Origin: Rhodobacteraceae bacterium CCMM004
GTDB lineage: Bacteria > Pseudomonadota > Alphaproteobacteria > Rhodobacterales > Rhodobacteraceae
Assembly (NCBI GenBank): GCA_004005435.1
Contig: RZWH01000005.1
Location: forward strand, 248,001 to 312,000
Reading direction: 5' to 3'
Length of the DNA: 64,000 nucleotides
Part shown: piece by piece, positions 7,846-16,883 of the stretch
Numbering within the stretch: position 1 is the stretch's first letter
Layout: each line of letters opens with the position of its first letter
The notes under the pieces: generated by a model
What the model saw: only the letters and a program-made list of their open reading frames with translations
The model's database searches: none
Told to the model about the DNA's origin: nothing
Made by a program: the position numbers and the translations under genes

Positions 7846-8577
7846 TCAGATCTTCATCTTCTTGAACACCGGCTCGGGGATGGCGCGAATGATCAGCATG
7901 ATCAGCCGCCAGAAGCCCGGGGTGTAGATCACGCTGCGCCGCCGCGCCACGGCGCGGAGGATGTCGCGAGCGACCGCCTCGGGCGCGGCGACCAGGAACA
8001 TCCCTGGCAGACCCCAGGTCATCGCCGTATCGACGAAGCCGGGCTTGACCGTCACCACGTGGCCGCCCGCCCGGGTCAGCCGGTTCCGCAAGCCGCTGAG
8101 ATAGACGGCGAACCCGCCCTTGGCCGCGCCGTAGACGTAGTTGCCCAGCCGCCCGCGGTCGCCCGCGACCGAGCCGACGCCGACGATGGTGCCCGCGCCC
8201 TCGGCCTCGATCCGCGCCGCGATCAGGTGCAGCATCCGGGCGGGGCCCGTCAGGCTGTCGGCGATGGTGCCATCGATCAGGGCGGGGTCGGCGTCGATCC
8301 GATCCTGCGGCGGCATGGTCCCGGTAAAGCAGGCGGCATTGACGACACCGTCCCCCGCCGCCGCCAGCACCGCGTCGAAGCTCGCGGGATCGCGCGCGTC
8401 AAAGCGCACGGCGACAGCCCGCGCGGCCCCCCGCATCTCGGCATCCGCGGCGGTTCGGCCGAGGTCGTCCAGGTCGCGCCCCGCCAGAACCAGCCTTGCG
8501 CCGTTGCGGGCCAGCGCCCGCGCCAGGGCCCGCGCCATCGCCGAGGAGGCGCCGAGCAGGATCCATGTCTCGCTCAT
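7846..8577 (-). CDS. SDR-family reductase, DprE2-like
   Basis: This 243-residue short-chain dehydrogenase has an N-terminal Rossmann motif ILLGASSAMARALA and catalytic Y-x3-K in YVYGAAKGGF. It starts inside the stop of the upstream FAD oxidase gene (ATGA overlap at 8574-8577). In mycobacteria the pair DprE1/DprE2 epimerises decaprenyl-phosphoryl-ribose to the arabinose form: DprE1 oxidises C2 and DprE2 reduces the keto intermediate. The pairing here suggests the same two-step epimerisation on a polyprenyl-phosphate sugar, but the substrate in this organism is unknown. The C-terminus ends with hydrophobic and basic residues (LIMLIIRAIPEPVFKKMKI), possibly a membrane contact. Confidence 0.82.
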   Translation of the reverse strand: MSETWILLGASSAMARALARALARNGARLVLAGRDLDDLGRTAADAEMRGAARAVAVRFDARDPASFDAVLAAAGDGVVNAACFTGTMPPQDRIDADPALIDGTIADSLTGPARMLHLIAARIEAEGAGTIVGVGSVAGDRGRLGNYVYGAAKGGFAVYLSGLRNRLTRAGGHVVTVKPGFVDTAMTWGLPGMFLVAAPEAVARDILRAVARRRSVIYTPGFWRLIMLIIRAIPEPVFKKMKI

Positions 8578-9878
8578 GGCCGCAGCCCCAGCCGCCGGAC
8601 CATGTCGGTGACCAGCGTGCGGTCGGGGTCGGCGGCGTCGGCCGCCGCCGCCCATTCGGCGTGGGCAGGATACATGGCGCGGATCGTCGCGCCGCTGGCC
8701 AGCGCGTCTTTGGCCAGGTAGATGCGCCCCCCCGCCGTCGCGGCGGCCGCCTCCAGCCGCTCTGCCAGGCGCACCGCCTCTGGCGTATTGCGCAGGTCTA
8801 CGGCCAGGGTCCAACCCTCCATCGGAAACGACATGGTCCCGGCGCGGCCCGGTCCTAGCCGCTTGAGCACCGCCAGGGGTGAGGCGAGGCCCGAGCGGGC
8901 CACCTCCTCCAGCATCGCGCGGAGGGCGGGCGCGCGGTCCGTCGGCACCACGCATTGGAACTGATGAAACCCGCGCCGGCCGTAGAGCCGGTTCCAGTCG
9001 CCGATCCGGTCGAGAGGGAAGAAGAAGTCGGCGAGTGGCCGCACCACCGTCCGCCCCGACGCGGGCACCCGCCGCCAATAGGCGGCGTTGAACGCGCGGA
9101 CCACCGGGGGGGCCAGCGCGAATCCGGGCGCGTCCAGGGGGACGCGGCGGGCGGGGCGCGGCGGCGGCACCAGCCCCGCGCCGGTCGCGCCCTCCTCGAC
9201 GATGCCGCGGCCGAGGGCTGCGCCGGTGGCCGTCGCGTCGATCCAGCCCACGGTATAGGGCGCGGCGGCCCCATCCAGCGCGGCGAGATGTGCGTCCCAA
9301 TCGGGCACCCGCCGCTCGGTCACGATCATCACCTCACCCTTGGTCCGCGTGAGCCGCAGGCGCACCCGCTCGATGGCGCCGGTCTGGCCCAGCCCGCCCA
9401 CCGTGGCGGCAAAGAGCGGGGTGTCTGGCCGCACCTCGACCGCGGTGCCTCCGGGTTGGATCAGTGTCAGACCGTCCAGGTGCTGGCCGAAGCTGCCGTC
9501 GCGGTGGTGGTTCTTGCCATGCACGTCCATCGCCACCGCGCCGCCCAGGGTGGCGTGGCCGGTGCCGGGCAGGACCGGCGGCAGCCAGCCATGCGGCGCG
9601 ACCGCGTCCAGGAGATCGCCGAGGCGCACCCCGGCCTCGGCCTCGATCACGCCCGCGTCGCGGTCGAAGCCGCAGATCCGGTCGAGCCGCGTGGTCAGCA
9701 CAGCGCGGCCGCCGTCGTTCAGCGCCGCGTCGCCGTAGGATCGGTTCGCGCCGATGGCGGGGGCGGGCGCGTCGGCCATGATCGCCGCCAGCGCCGAGGC
9801 CCGCTCGGGGCGCGCCAGCCGGCCGGTTGCGCGCACCGCCCGTCCCCAACCGGCATACTCAGCCTCGGCCCAACGCAC
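8574..9878 (-). CDS. FAD-binding oxidase, DprE1-like
   Basis: This 434-residue flavoprotein has a PCMH-type FAD domain (about 20-190) with IGANRSYGDAALNDGG and HGKNHHRDGSFG. The second motif closely matches the segment HGKNHH of mycobacterial DprE1. A C-terminal substrate-binding domain follows. It should oxidise the C2 hydroxyl of a lipid-linked pentose before reduction by the downstream SDR. It overlaps both neighbours (20 nt upstream, 4 nt downstream), so the three genes form a coupled operon with the UPF0104 protein. Identity of the fold is secure; the sugar substrate is inference from the mycobacterial system. Confidence 0.85.
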   Translation of the reverse strand: MRWAEAEYAGWGRAVRATGRLARPERASALAAIMADAPAPAIGANRSYGDAALNDGGRAVLTTRLDRICGFDRDAGVIEAEAGVRLGDLLDAVAPHGWLPPVLPGTGHATLGGAVAMDVHGKNHHRDGSFGQHLDGLTLIQPGGTAVEVRPDTPLFAATVGGLGQTGAIERVRLRLTRTKGEVMIVTERRVPDWDAHLAALDGAAAPYTVGWIDATATGAALGRGIVEEGATGAGLVPPPRPARRVPLDAPGFALAPPVVRAFNAAYWRRVPASGRTVVRPLADFFFPLDRIGDWNRLYGRRGFHQFQCVVPTDRAPALRAMLEEVARSGLASPLAVLKRLGPGRAGTMSFPMEGWTLAVDLRNTPEAVRLAERLEAAAATAGGRIYLAKDALASGATIRAMYPAHAEWAAAADAADPDRTLVTDMVRRLGLRP

Positions 9879-10854
9879 GGGCGGCCCTCCGTTCGGCGTG
9901 GGGGAACACGGCCAACCCGATGGCCAGCGCGAACCACAGTGTGGTCAGGCGGATGATCGCCGTCGCGGGGATGGAGATCTCCAGGGGCACGCCCTGCACC
10001 GACAGCAGCGCGACCATCGCCGCCTCGGCACCGCCGAGCCCGCCTGGCGCACCGGTCAGCCCCCCCGCCAGGGTGGCGAAGACAAAGATCGCGATGGCCG
10101 CCGCCGCCCCGATGTCCGCGCCGAGCCACACCAGGAGGAGGTGGAGGGCATAGCCCTCGGCCAGCCACCCGGCGGCGCCCAGGAACAGTGCGAGCGTCAT
10201 CGTGCGCGGGTCCGACACCCGGGCCAGCGACCGCGCCGCGCCCCGGATCCGGGCGAACAGGCGCGACCAGCGCCCGATCAGTCCGTGCGCGCGGGTGGCC
10301 AGGACGCGCAGCGTGGCGGGCCGCGTGACGGCCACCGCCGCGGCGACGGCAGCCACCGCGACCGGCACCGCCCCCGCGATCCCGCCCGACATGGCCGCCA
10401 GCGCGGCGCCCAGAATCAGGCCCATCGCCGCGAGGTCTGCCGCCCGGTCGACCAGCGCCAGGGGCGCCGTCCGGTCGAAGCTCCAGCCGGTCTCGCGGCC
10501 GATCCAGCGCATGCGCACCAGCTCGCCCACCCGGCCCGGCGTGACCGACATGGCAAAGCCGCCGAGGAAGTGCCGCAGCGATGCCGCGAGGCCGAGCGGC
10601 AGGCCCAGCCGTCGCACGAAGACGTGCCAGCGCAGGGCGCGGCCGAGATAGTTGACCAGGCTGAGGGCCAGGAGCGCGCCGATCTCCAACGGGCCGAGCC
10701 GAGCGAGCTGCGCCAGGGAGGCCTCCCACCCCGTGGCCGACGCGAGCGCGGCCAGGCCACCCAGCATCGCCGCGAGAAGTGCGCCCAGGACCAAAGCGTC
10801 GCGCCAACGGCGCGGCGGGGCGGGCAGGGGGGCGGGCGGTCGCGTCATGTCCAT
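9859..10854 (-). CDS. Multi-pass membrane protein, UPF0104/LPG-synthase-TM family
   Basis: This 331-residue protein has about eight hydrophobic segments, for example ALVLGALLAAMLGGLAAL, IAIFVFATLAGGLTG and ATAIIRLTTLWFALAIGLAV. It carries family marks LVNYLGRALRWHVFVRRLG, MSVTPGRVGELVRMRW and GAPGGLGGAEAAMVALL (PF03706, lysylphosphatidylglycerol synthase TM-like). Members include putative lipid or glycolipid flippases. I chose ATG 10854 (MDMTRPP) rather than an upstream TTG at 10887. Being upstream of and overlapping DprE1-like/DprE2-like genes, it could translocate the lipid-linked pentose; that is inference. Confidence 0.8.
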   Translation of the reverse strand: MDMTRPPAPLPAPPRRWRDALVLGALLAAMLGGLAALASATGWEASLAQLARLGPLEIGALLALSLVNYLGRALRWHVFVRRLGLPLGLAASLRHFLGGFAMSVTPGRVGELVRMRWIGRETGWSFDRTAPLALVDRAADLAAMGLILGAALAAMSGGIAGAVPVAVAAVAAAVAVTRPATLRVLATRAHGLIGRWSRLFARIRGAARSLARVSDPRTMTLALFLGAAGWLAEGYALHLLLVWLGADIGAAAAIAIFVFATLAGGLTGAPGGLGGAEAAMVALLSVQGVPLEISIPATAIIRLTTLWFALAIGLAVFPHAERRAARALGRG

Positions 10855-10921
10855 TGCCGCGGGATTAGCGACGGATTTGGGCGACAATATGAAATCGTTT
10901 CCGCGGGGGAAACGCCCTGGG

Positions 10922-11212
10922 TCAGACCTGGAACACGTCGGCCCAGTCCGGGTGCCGCCGCCTCTGCGCGTTCACGAAGGGGCAGAGCGGCACGATCTTG
11001 ACCCCTTCGGCACGGGCGTCGGCCACCAGGCGCTCGACCAGGGCCAGACCGGCCCCGCCGCTGCGCAGGGCCTCGGGCACCCCGGTGTGATCGGCGATGA
11101 TCAGGCTGGGCGAGGCGATGGAGTAGGTGAGTTCGGCCTCGTGCCCGTCGCGGTGGAGGACATAGCGGCCGCGGCTGCCCTCCACCTCGCGGGTGATTTC
11201 GCTTTCAGACAA
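10922..11212 (-). CDS. Small GNAT-like N-acetyltransferase (YjdJ type)
   Basis: This is a 96-residue single-domain protein of the short GNAT branch (Acetyltransf_CG). It shows SPSLIIADHTGVPEALRSGG followed by AGLALVERLVADAR and the end motif VPLCPFVNAQRRRHPDW, typical of this family. The only sensible start is a TTG (11212) that overlaps the end of scoB by 8 nt, so translation is probably coupled to the CoA-transferase operon. The acetyl acceptor is unknown. Confidence 0.75.
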   Translation of the reverse strand: MSESEITREVEGSRGRYVLHRDGHEAELTYSIASPSLIIADHTGVPEALRSGGAGLALVERLVADARAEGVKIVPLCPFVNAQRRRHPDWADVFQV

Positions 11213-11827
11213 TCCGGGCCTCGGTGGCCGCGCGGATGTCGTCGGCGCTGACCCCGTCGGCGCATTCGACGATATGCAGACCCTTGTGGTCCACCTCCAG
11301 CACGCCGAGATCGGTGATGATCAGGTCCACCACGCCCTTGCCCGTCAGCGGCAGGGTGCATTCCTTCAACAGCTTGGACTGGCCGTGCTTGTTCTGGTGG
11401 TCCATGACCACGATCACCCGGCCGACGCCCGCCACCAGGTCCATCGCGCCGCCCATCCCCTTAACCAGCTTGCCGGGGATCATCCAGTTGGCCAGGTCGC
11501 CCTTTTCGCTGACCTCCATGGCGCCGAGGATGGCCGCCGCGATCTTGCCCCCGCGGATCATGCCGAAGGACTGGGCGCTGTCGAAATAGCTCGTCCGCGC
11601 CAGTTCGGTGATCGTCTGCTTGCCCGCGTTGATGAGGTCGGGATCCTCTTCGCCCTCGAAAGGGAAGGGGCCCATGCCCAGCATCCCGTTCTCGGACTGG
11701 AGCGTGATGTCCTTGTCGCCCACGTAGTTGGCCACCAGGGTCGGGATGCCGATCCCGAGGTTGACATACATCCCGTCTTCGAGTTCCTGCGCGGCCCGTT
11801 CGGCCATCTGATTGCGATCCCAGGGCA

Positions 11828-11828
<1 letters not shown>
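11205..11828 (-). CDS. scoB: 3-oxoacid CoA-transferase subunit B
   Basis: The 207-residue beta subunit contains the SENGMLGMGP motif with the glutamate that forms the enzyme-CoA thioester, plus NLGIGIPTLVANYV and GAMDLVAGVGRVIVVMDH. With subunit A it transfers CoA between succinate (or acetate) and a 3-oxoacid such as acetoacetate, linking ketone-body or PHB-derived acetoacetate to acetyl-CoA. Its ATG overlaps the stop of scoA (ATGA, 11828). Residues are complete for the family. Confidence 0.93.
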
Positions 11829-12532
<704 letters not shown>

Positions 12533-12538
12533 GGCGCT

Positions 12539-12559
12539 CCCCTGGATCTGATCCAGGGG
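12539..12559 (-). promoter_or_regulatory. Perfect inverted repeat masking the scoA ribosome-binding site
   Basis: Arms cccctggatc (12539-12548) and gatccagggg (12550-12559) are perfectly complementary with one central base. On the scoA mRNA the proximal arm supplies the Shine-Dalgarno sequence (agggga, about 6-7 nt before ATG). It could act as an RNA hairpin limiting translation or as a DNA operator. Confidence 0.6.
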
Positions 12560-12616
12560 ATTTCTGGCCGCCGCCCCGGGGGAAGTCAATGCTGCGCCGC
12601 GGCGGCCCCGGCCCCG

Positions 12617-15292
12617 CTACTTGGCCGTGGCCTTGGTCGCGGCGCTCTTTTTCTTGGGCGCGGCCTTCTTTTTGGGGGTCTTCTTGCCGGACTTGGCGGC
12701 CCGCTCGGCAATCAGGTCCACCGCCTGGGCCATTGTCAACTCGGTCGGCTCGACCGTGTCGGGGATGGTCGCGTTGATCTTGTCCCACTTCACGTAAGGC
12801 CCATAGCGGCCCTTGAGCACCTTCACCTCACCGCCGAACTCGGGGTGCTCGCCCAACTCCGCCAGAGGCTTGGCCGCCGCCGGACGGCCGCGGCCGGGTT
12901 TCGCGGCCAGCACCTCCACCGCCCGGTTCATCCCGATCTCGAACACGTCCTCGACGCTGTCGAGATTGGCGTTGGTGCCGCCACGGTCCGAGATACTGTC
13001 GGCGTGCTTCAGATACGGGCCGTAGCGGCCGATATTGGCCCAGATCGTCACCCCATCCTCGGGATGCTTGCCGATCTCGCGGGGGAGCGACAACAGCTTC
13101 ACCGCCTGGGCCAGGTCCACCTCTTCCGGGGTCCAGCCCTTGGGGATCGACTGCCGCGGCGGCTTCTTGTTGTCGTCGGTGACTTCGCCGCGCTGGACGT
13201 AGGGGCCGAAGCGGCCCTTGAAGGCATAGATCTTGTCGCCCGCATCCTCGCCCAGCACTTTGCCCTCGGGGGGGATGCCGCTGCCCTCTTCCAGTCCCGG
13301 GGGGCCGAAGGGGCGGGTATAGCGGCACTCGGGGTAGTTCGAACAGCCGATGAAGGCGCCGCCCGACCGCGCCGTGCGCATCGACAGACGCCCCTGGCCG
13401 CAGTTCGGGCAGAGCCGCGGGTCGGTGCCGTCCTCGGTGGGCGGGAACAGGTGCGGCTCCAGCACCTCGTTGATCTTTTCCAGGACCTCGGTGATGCGCA
13501 GCTCGGCCGTTTCGGCGATGGCGGCCGAGAAATCCCGCCAGAACCGCGCCAGCAGCTCCTTGTAGTCCCGGTCGCCCGCGCTGACGTGGTCGAGCGCCTC
13601 TTCCAGATCCGCGGTGAAGTCGTATTCGACGTAGCGGCGGAAATAGTTCTCAAGGAACGCCGTCACCAGCCGCCCTTTGTCCTCGGGGAACAGACGGTTC
13701 TGTTCCTTGCGGACATAGCCGCGGTCCTGGATCGTCGTGACGATGGAGGCGTAGGTGGACGGGCGGCCGATGCCCAACTCCTCCATCCGCTTGACCAGCG
13801 TGGCCTCGGTGTAGCGCGGGGGCGGCTGGGTGAAGTGCTGGCCCGCCAGCACCGCGCCGTTGCCGGCCAGGATCGCCGACGCCTTGCGCCGCATCCCCGA
13901 TTCGCCCTCGGCCTGGCCCTCGGCCTTGTCGAAGTCCGCGCCCAGCGCGCCCTCGGAGAACTTGGCCGCCTCACCTTCCATGATCTGCGGTAGGATGCGT
14001 CCGTCCTCGGTATCGCCCGCGTCGTCGCGCCCCTCCTCGTAGACCTTGAGGAACCCGTCGAACACGATGCGCTGGCCGGTTGCGCGCAGGCCCACCTGGC
14101 CATCGGCGTCGGCGATCTCGACCGTGGTGCGCTCCAGCTTGGCCGCGGCCATCTGGCTGGCCAATGTCCGCTTCCAGATCAGATCGTAGAGCTTGCGCTG
14201 GTCCGACTCGGCGATTTTCAATGCGGCCGCGTCCCGGGTCATGTCGGTCGGCCGGATGCACTCGTGCGCCTCTTGCGCGTTCTTGGCCTTGTTTTTATAC
14301 ATCCGCGGGCTGTCGGGGACGTAGTCCGCGCCGTAGCGGTCCTTGATCGCGTCGCGGGCGGCGTGCACCGCTTCGGGCGCCATGTCGATGCCGTCGGTCC
14401 GCATGTAGGTGATGTGACCCGCCTCGTAGAGCCTCTGGGCCGTCGACATGGTGGCCCGCGCGCCCATGCCGAACTTGCGGCTCGCCTCCTGTTGCAAGGT
14501 CGAGGTCATGAAGGGCGGAGCGGGGTTGCGCGTCCCCGGCTTGGCCTCGACCGAGCGGACGGTCAGCGCGCGGGAGGTCACGGCCTGCACCGCCACTTCG
14601 GCGGCCGTGGCGTCGGCAAGGTCGAAGCGGTCGAGCTTGCGCCCCCCGAGCACCGTCAGCCGCGCCTCGAACGCCTGTCCGCGGGGGGTCGTGAACTGCG
14701 CCCGGACCGACCAATACTCGCGCGGCCGGAACGCCTCGATCTCCATCTCACGCTCGACGATCAGGCGCAGGCAGACCGACTGCACCCGCCCGGCCGACTT
14801 GGCGCCGGGCAGCTTGCGCCACAGCACCGGCGAGAGGTTGAAGCCGACGAGATAGTCGAGCGCACGGCGCGCCAGATACGCCTCGACCAGAGGGGCGTCC
14901 ACATCGCGCGGCTTTTGCATGGCCTCGGTGACCGCCGACTTGGTGATGGCGTTGAAGACGACGCGGCTGACCGGCGTGTCCTTTTTCAGCGCGCGGCGGG
15001 CGCGCAGGGCCTGCTCCAGATGCCACGAGATCGCCTCGCCCTCGCGGTCTGGGTCGGTGGCGAGGATCAGCTGGGGGTCGTCCTTGAGCGCATCGGCGAT
15101 GGCCTTGACGTGTTTCTTGCTGTCGCTGGCGACCTCCCATTTCATTTCGAAATCGGCGTCGGGATCGACCGATCCATCCTTGGGCGGCAGGTCGCGGACG
15201 TGCCCATAGGAGGCCAGGACGGTATAGTCGGGTCCCAAATACTTGTTGATTGTCTTGGCCTTGGCAGGGGACTCGACGACGACGACCGGCAT
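12617..15292 (-). CDS. topA: DNA topoisomerase I
   Basis: This 891-residue type IA topoisomerase relaxes negative supercoils. It begins with the Toprim domain (VVVVESPAKAKTINKYLG, DPDREGE at 80-86), has the catalytic tyrosine in ITYMRTDG (Y296), a zinc-finger-like segment CPNCGQGRLSMRT with a following CSNYPEC, and several C-terminal repeats of the form GRYGPYVK/GRFGPYVQ seen in alphaproteobacterial TopA. The C-terminal 30 residues are Lys/Ala rich (KKTPKKKAAPKKKS), a DNA-binding tail. The start ATG 15292 gives the exact conserved N-terminus. It is on the same strand as dprA, 372 bp downstream of it. Confidence 0.97.
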   Translation of the reverse strand: MPVVVVESPAKAKTINKYLGPDYTVLASYGHVRDLPPKDGSVDPDADFEMKWEVASDSKKHVKAIADALKDDPQLILATDPDREGEAISWHLEQALRARRALKKDTPVSRVVFNAITKSAVTEAMQKPRDVDAPLVEAYLARRALDYLVGFNLSPVLWRKLPGAKSAGRVQSVCLRLIVEREMEIEAFRPREYWSVRAQFTTPRGQAFEARLTVLGGRKLDRFDLADATAAEVAVQAVTSRALTVRSVEAKPGTRNPAPPFMTSTLQQEASRKFGMGARATMSTAQRLYEAGHITYMRTDGIDMAPEAVHAARDAIKDRYGADYVPDSPRMYKNKAKNAQEAHECIRPTDMTRDAAALKIAESDQRKLYDLIWKRTLASQMAAAKLERTTVEIADADGQVGLRATGQRIVFDGFLKVYEEGRDDAGDTEDGRILPQIMEGEAAKFSEGALGADFDKAEGQAEGESGMRRKASAILAGNGAVLAGQHFTQPPPRYTEATLVKRMEELGIGRPSTYASIVTTIQDRGYVRKEQNRLFPEDKGRLVTAFLENYFRRYVEYDFTADLEEALDHVSAGDRDYKELLARFWRDFSAAIAETAELRITEVLEKINEVLEPHLFPPTEDGTDPRLCPNCGQGRLSMRTARSGGAFIGCSNYPECRYTRPFGPPGLEEGSGIPPEGKVLGEDAGDKIYAFKGRFGPYVQRGEVTDDNKKPPRQSIPKGWTPEEVDLAQAVKLLSLPREIGKHPEDGVTIWANIGRYGPYLKHADSISDRGGTNANLDSVEDVFEIGMNRAVEVLAAKPGRGRPAAAKPLAELGEHPEFGGEVKVLKGRYGPYVKWDKINATIPDTVEPTELTMAQAVDLIAERAAKSGKKTPKKKAAPKKKSAATKATAK

Positions 15293-15664
15293 GGGGGCCC
15301 TTTCGACTCATGGAGGTGGCTCAGGCGGCGTAGATGTGGGGTGGCCGCCGACGATGTCAATTGCGACCGATGGGGTGGGGCTGACAGGGACCGCGGATTC
15401 GGGGTCCCACGACGCCGCAGGGCAGCGCCGCCACGCCGGTCCACCGAGGGCGTTGAGTCCGGCTGCGGGCTCGGTCGGCGGCGCAGCACACCGCCGGGGG
15501 TCATAGGTGGCGCATCGCGCCCCGGGCCGATCGCGCAGGCGCTGACGCAATGCGTGCGCCGTCGCACCGCGTCCGCGGCGCCCGGTCGGCGGCGGCGGTC
15601 GACCGCTGGCAGCGGCCTCGCGTGCGCCGGGATGACTGGGCGTGGGCGCGCGCGCGGGCCGGGC
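15293..15664. other. 372-bp spacer between dprA and topA
   Basis: I see no convincing gene. The region is GC-rich with only short inverted repeats (for example ccgct-ggc-agcgg at 15603-15615). It should contain the topA promoter near its low-coordinate end, but no promoter boxes stand out. Confidence 0.4.
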
Positions 15665-16819
15665 TCAGCCGCTGCGGACCAGCATCCCCCCCGCCTGGCG
15701 GGTGATGCGGCCGTCGAGCTCCAGCGCCACGATGTGCGGGGCGATGACGCCGGCGCCCAGGCCCAGGTCGCGGATCAGTTGGTCCTCGGGCGTCGGGCTG
15801 GGGCCGAGGCGGTCGAGGATTTGGCGGTGCAGCGCGCTGGTCTCCTGTAGCGTCCGCTCCGGCACGGGCGGCGGCGTTGGGGCCGTGACCGGCCGGTCCT
15901 CCGGCGCGGGCTCTGACGCCTCCGCGGGCGCGGCGAGGGCCAGCGCCTCGACCATGTCGTGCGGGCCGCGGATCAGCGTTGCACCGTCGCGGATCAGCAT
16001 GTTGGCCCCGGCCGCGCGGGCGTCGAAGGGATGGCCGGGCACCGCCAGCACCTCGCGCCCCTGGTCGAGCGCGTCGCGGGCGGTGATCAGGCTGCCGGAC
16101 TTGGCTGCCGCCTCGACCACGACGACGCCGCGGCTGAGGCCCGAAATGATCCGGTTGCGCCGGGGGAAGTGCCGTGCGGCGGGGGGCAGGCCCATCGGCT
16201 GTTCGCTCAGCCGCAGGCCGCGCTCGGCGATCTCCTGGGCCAGGACGGCGTTCTCGGCGGGATAGACCACGTCGACCCCGCCGGCCATGACCGCCACGGT
16301 CCCGGTCTCCAGCGCGGCGTGGTGGGCGGCGGTGTCGATGCCGCGGGCCAGGCCCGAGACCACAACCGCCCCCGCCGCCCCGGCGCCGCGGGCCAGGGCG
16401 CGGGCCATGCGCGTGCCGAGGGACGAGGCGTTGCGCGCGCCCACCAGCGCGACGCAGGGCCTGGACAACAGCGACAAATCCCCCAGCGCCCAGAGAAGCG
16501 GCGGCGCGTCGGCCAAATCGCACAGCGCCTCCGGATAATCGGGCCCGTCCCGGACCACCAGCCGCGCGCCTGCCAAGCGCCCCGCCGTCAACTCGCCCTC
16601 GGCGACCTCGCGCGGGCAGGGCCGATAGTCCTCGACCCCCGCGGCGCGCGCGATCTCGGGCAGCGCGGCCAGCGCCTCGGCCGCGGTGCCGTGGTCGGCC
16701 ATCAGCCGGTAGTAGGTGCTGACCCCCACCCGCCGCGAACGCATCAGACGGAGCCGGTCGCACAGATCCTCCTCGGACCTAGGGGGTATGAGGGGTGGGG
16801 AAAAGGAGGTCTCCAGCAC
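15665..16819 (-). CDS. dprA: DNA-processing protein DprA
   Basis: DprA loads RecA on incoming single-stranded DNA during transformation. The 384-residue form has the Rossmann-like DNA_processg_A domain with VALVGARNASSLG, VSGLARGIDTAAHHAAL, NRIISGLSRGVVVVEAA, AKSGSLITARDALDQGREV and VPGHPFDARAAGANMLIRDGA. An N-terminal SAM-like part (RLRLMRSRRVGVSTYYRLMADHG) and a C-terminal winged-helix part (ILDRLGPSPTPEDQLIRDL) are also present. Start is uncertain: I prefer GTG 16819, which gives VLETSFSPPLIPPRSEEDL like homologues; a TTG at 16870 would add 17 residues. Other competence genes are not visible in the window. Confidence 0.9.
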   Translation of the reverse strand: MLETSFSPPLIPPRSEEDLCDRLRLMRSRRVGVSTYYRLMADHGTAAEALAALPEIARAAGVEDYRPCPREVAEGELTAGRLAGARLVVRDGPDYPEALCDLADAPPLLWALGDLSLLSRPCVALVGARNASSLGTRMARALARGAGAAGAVVVSGLARGIDTAAHHAALETGTVAVMAGGVDVVYPAENAVLAQEIAERGLRLSEQPMGLPPAARHFPRRNRIISGLSRGVVVVEAAAKSGSLITARDALDQGREVLAVPGHPFDARAAGANMLIRDGATLIRGPHDMVEALALAAPAEASEPAPEDRPVTAPTPPPVPERTLQETSALHRQILDRLGPSPTPEDQLIRDLGLGAGVIAPHIVALELDGRITRQAGGMLVRSG

Positions 16820-16883
16820 GCCGTCGCTCCGTCCGATGCACCCCCATGTGTGCCGGACGATGGTTAACAACCGGTGAACGCCG

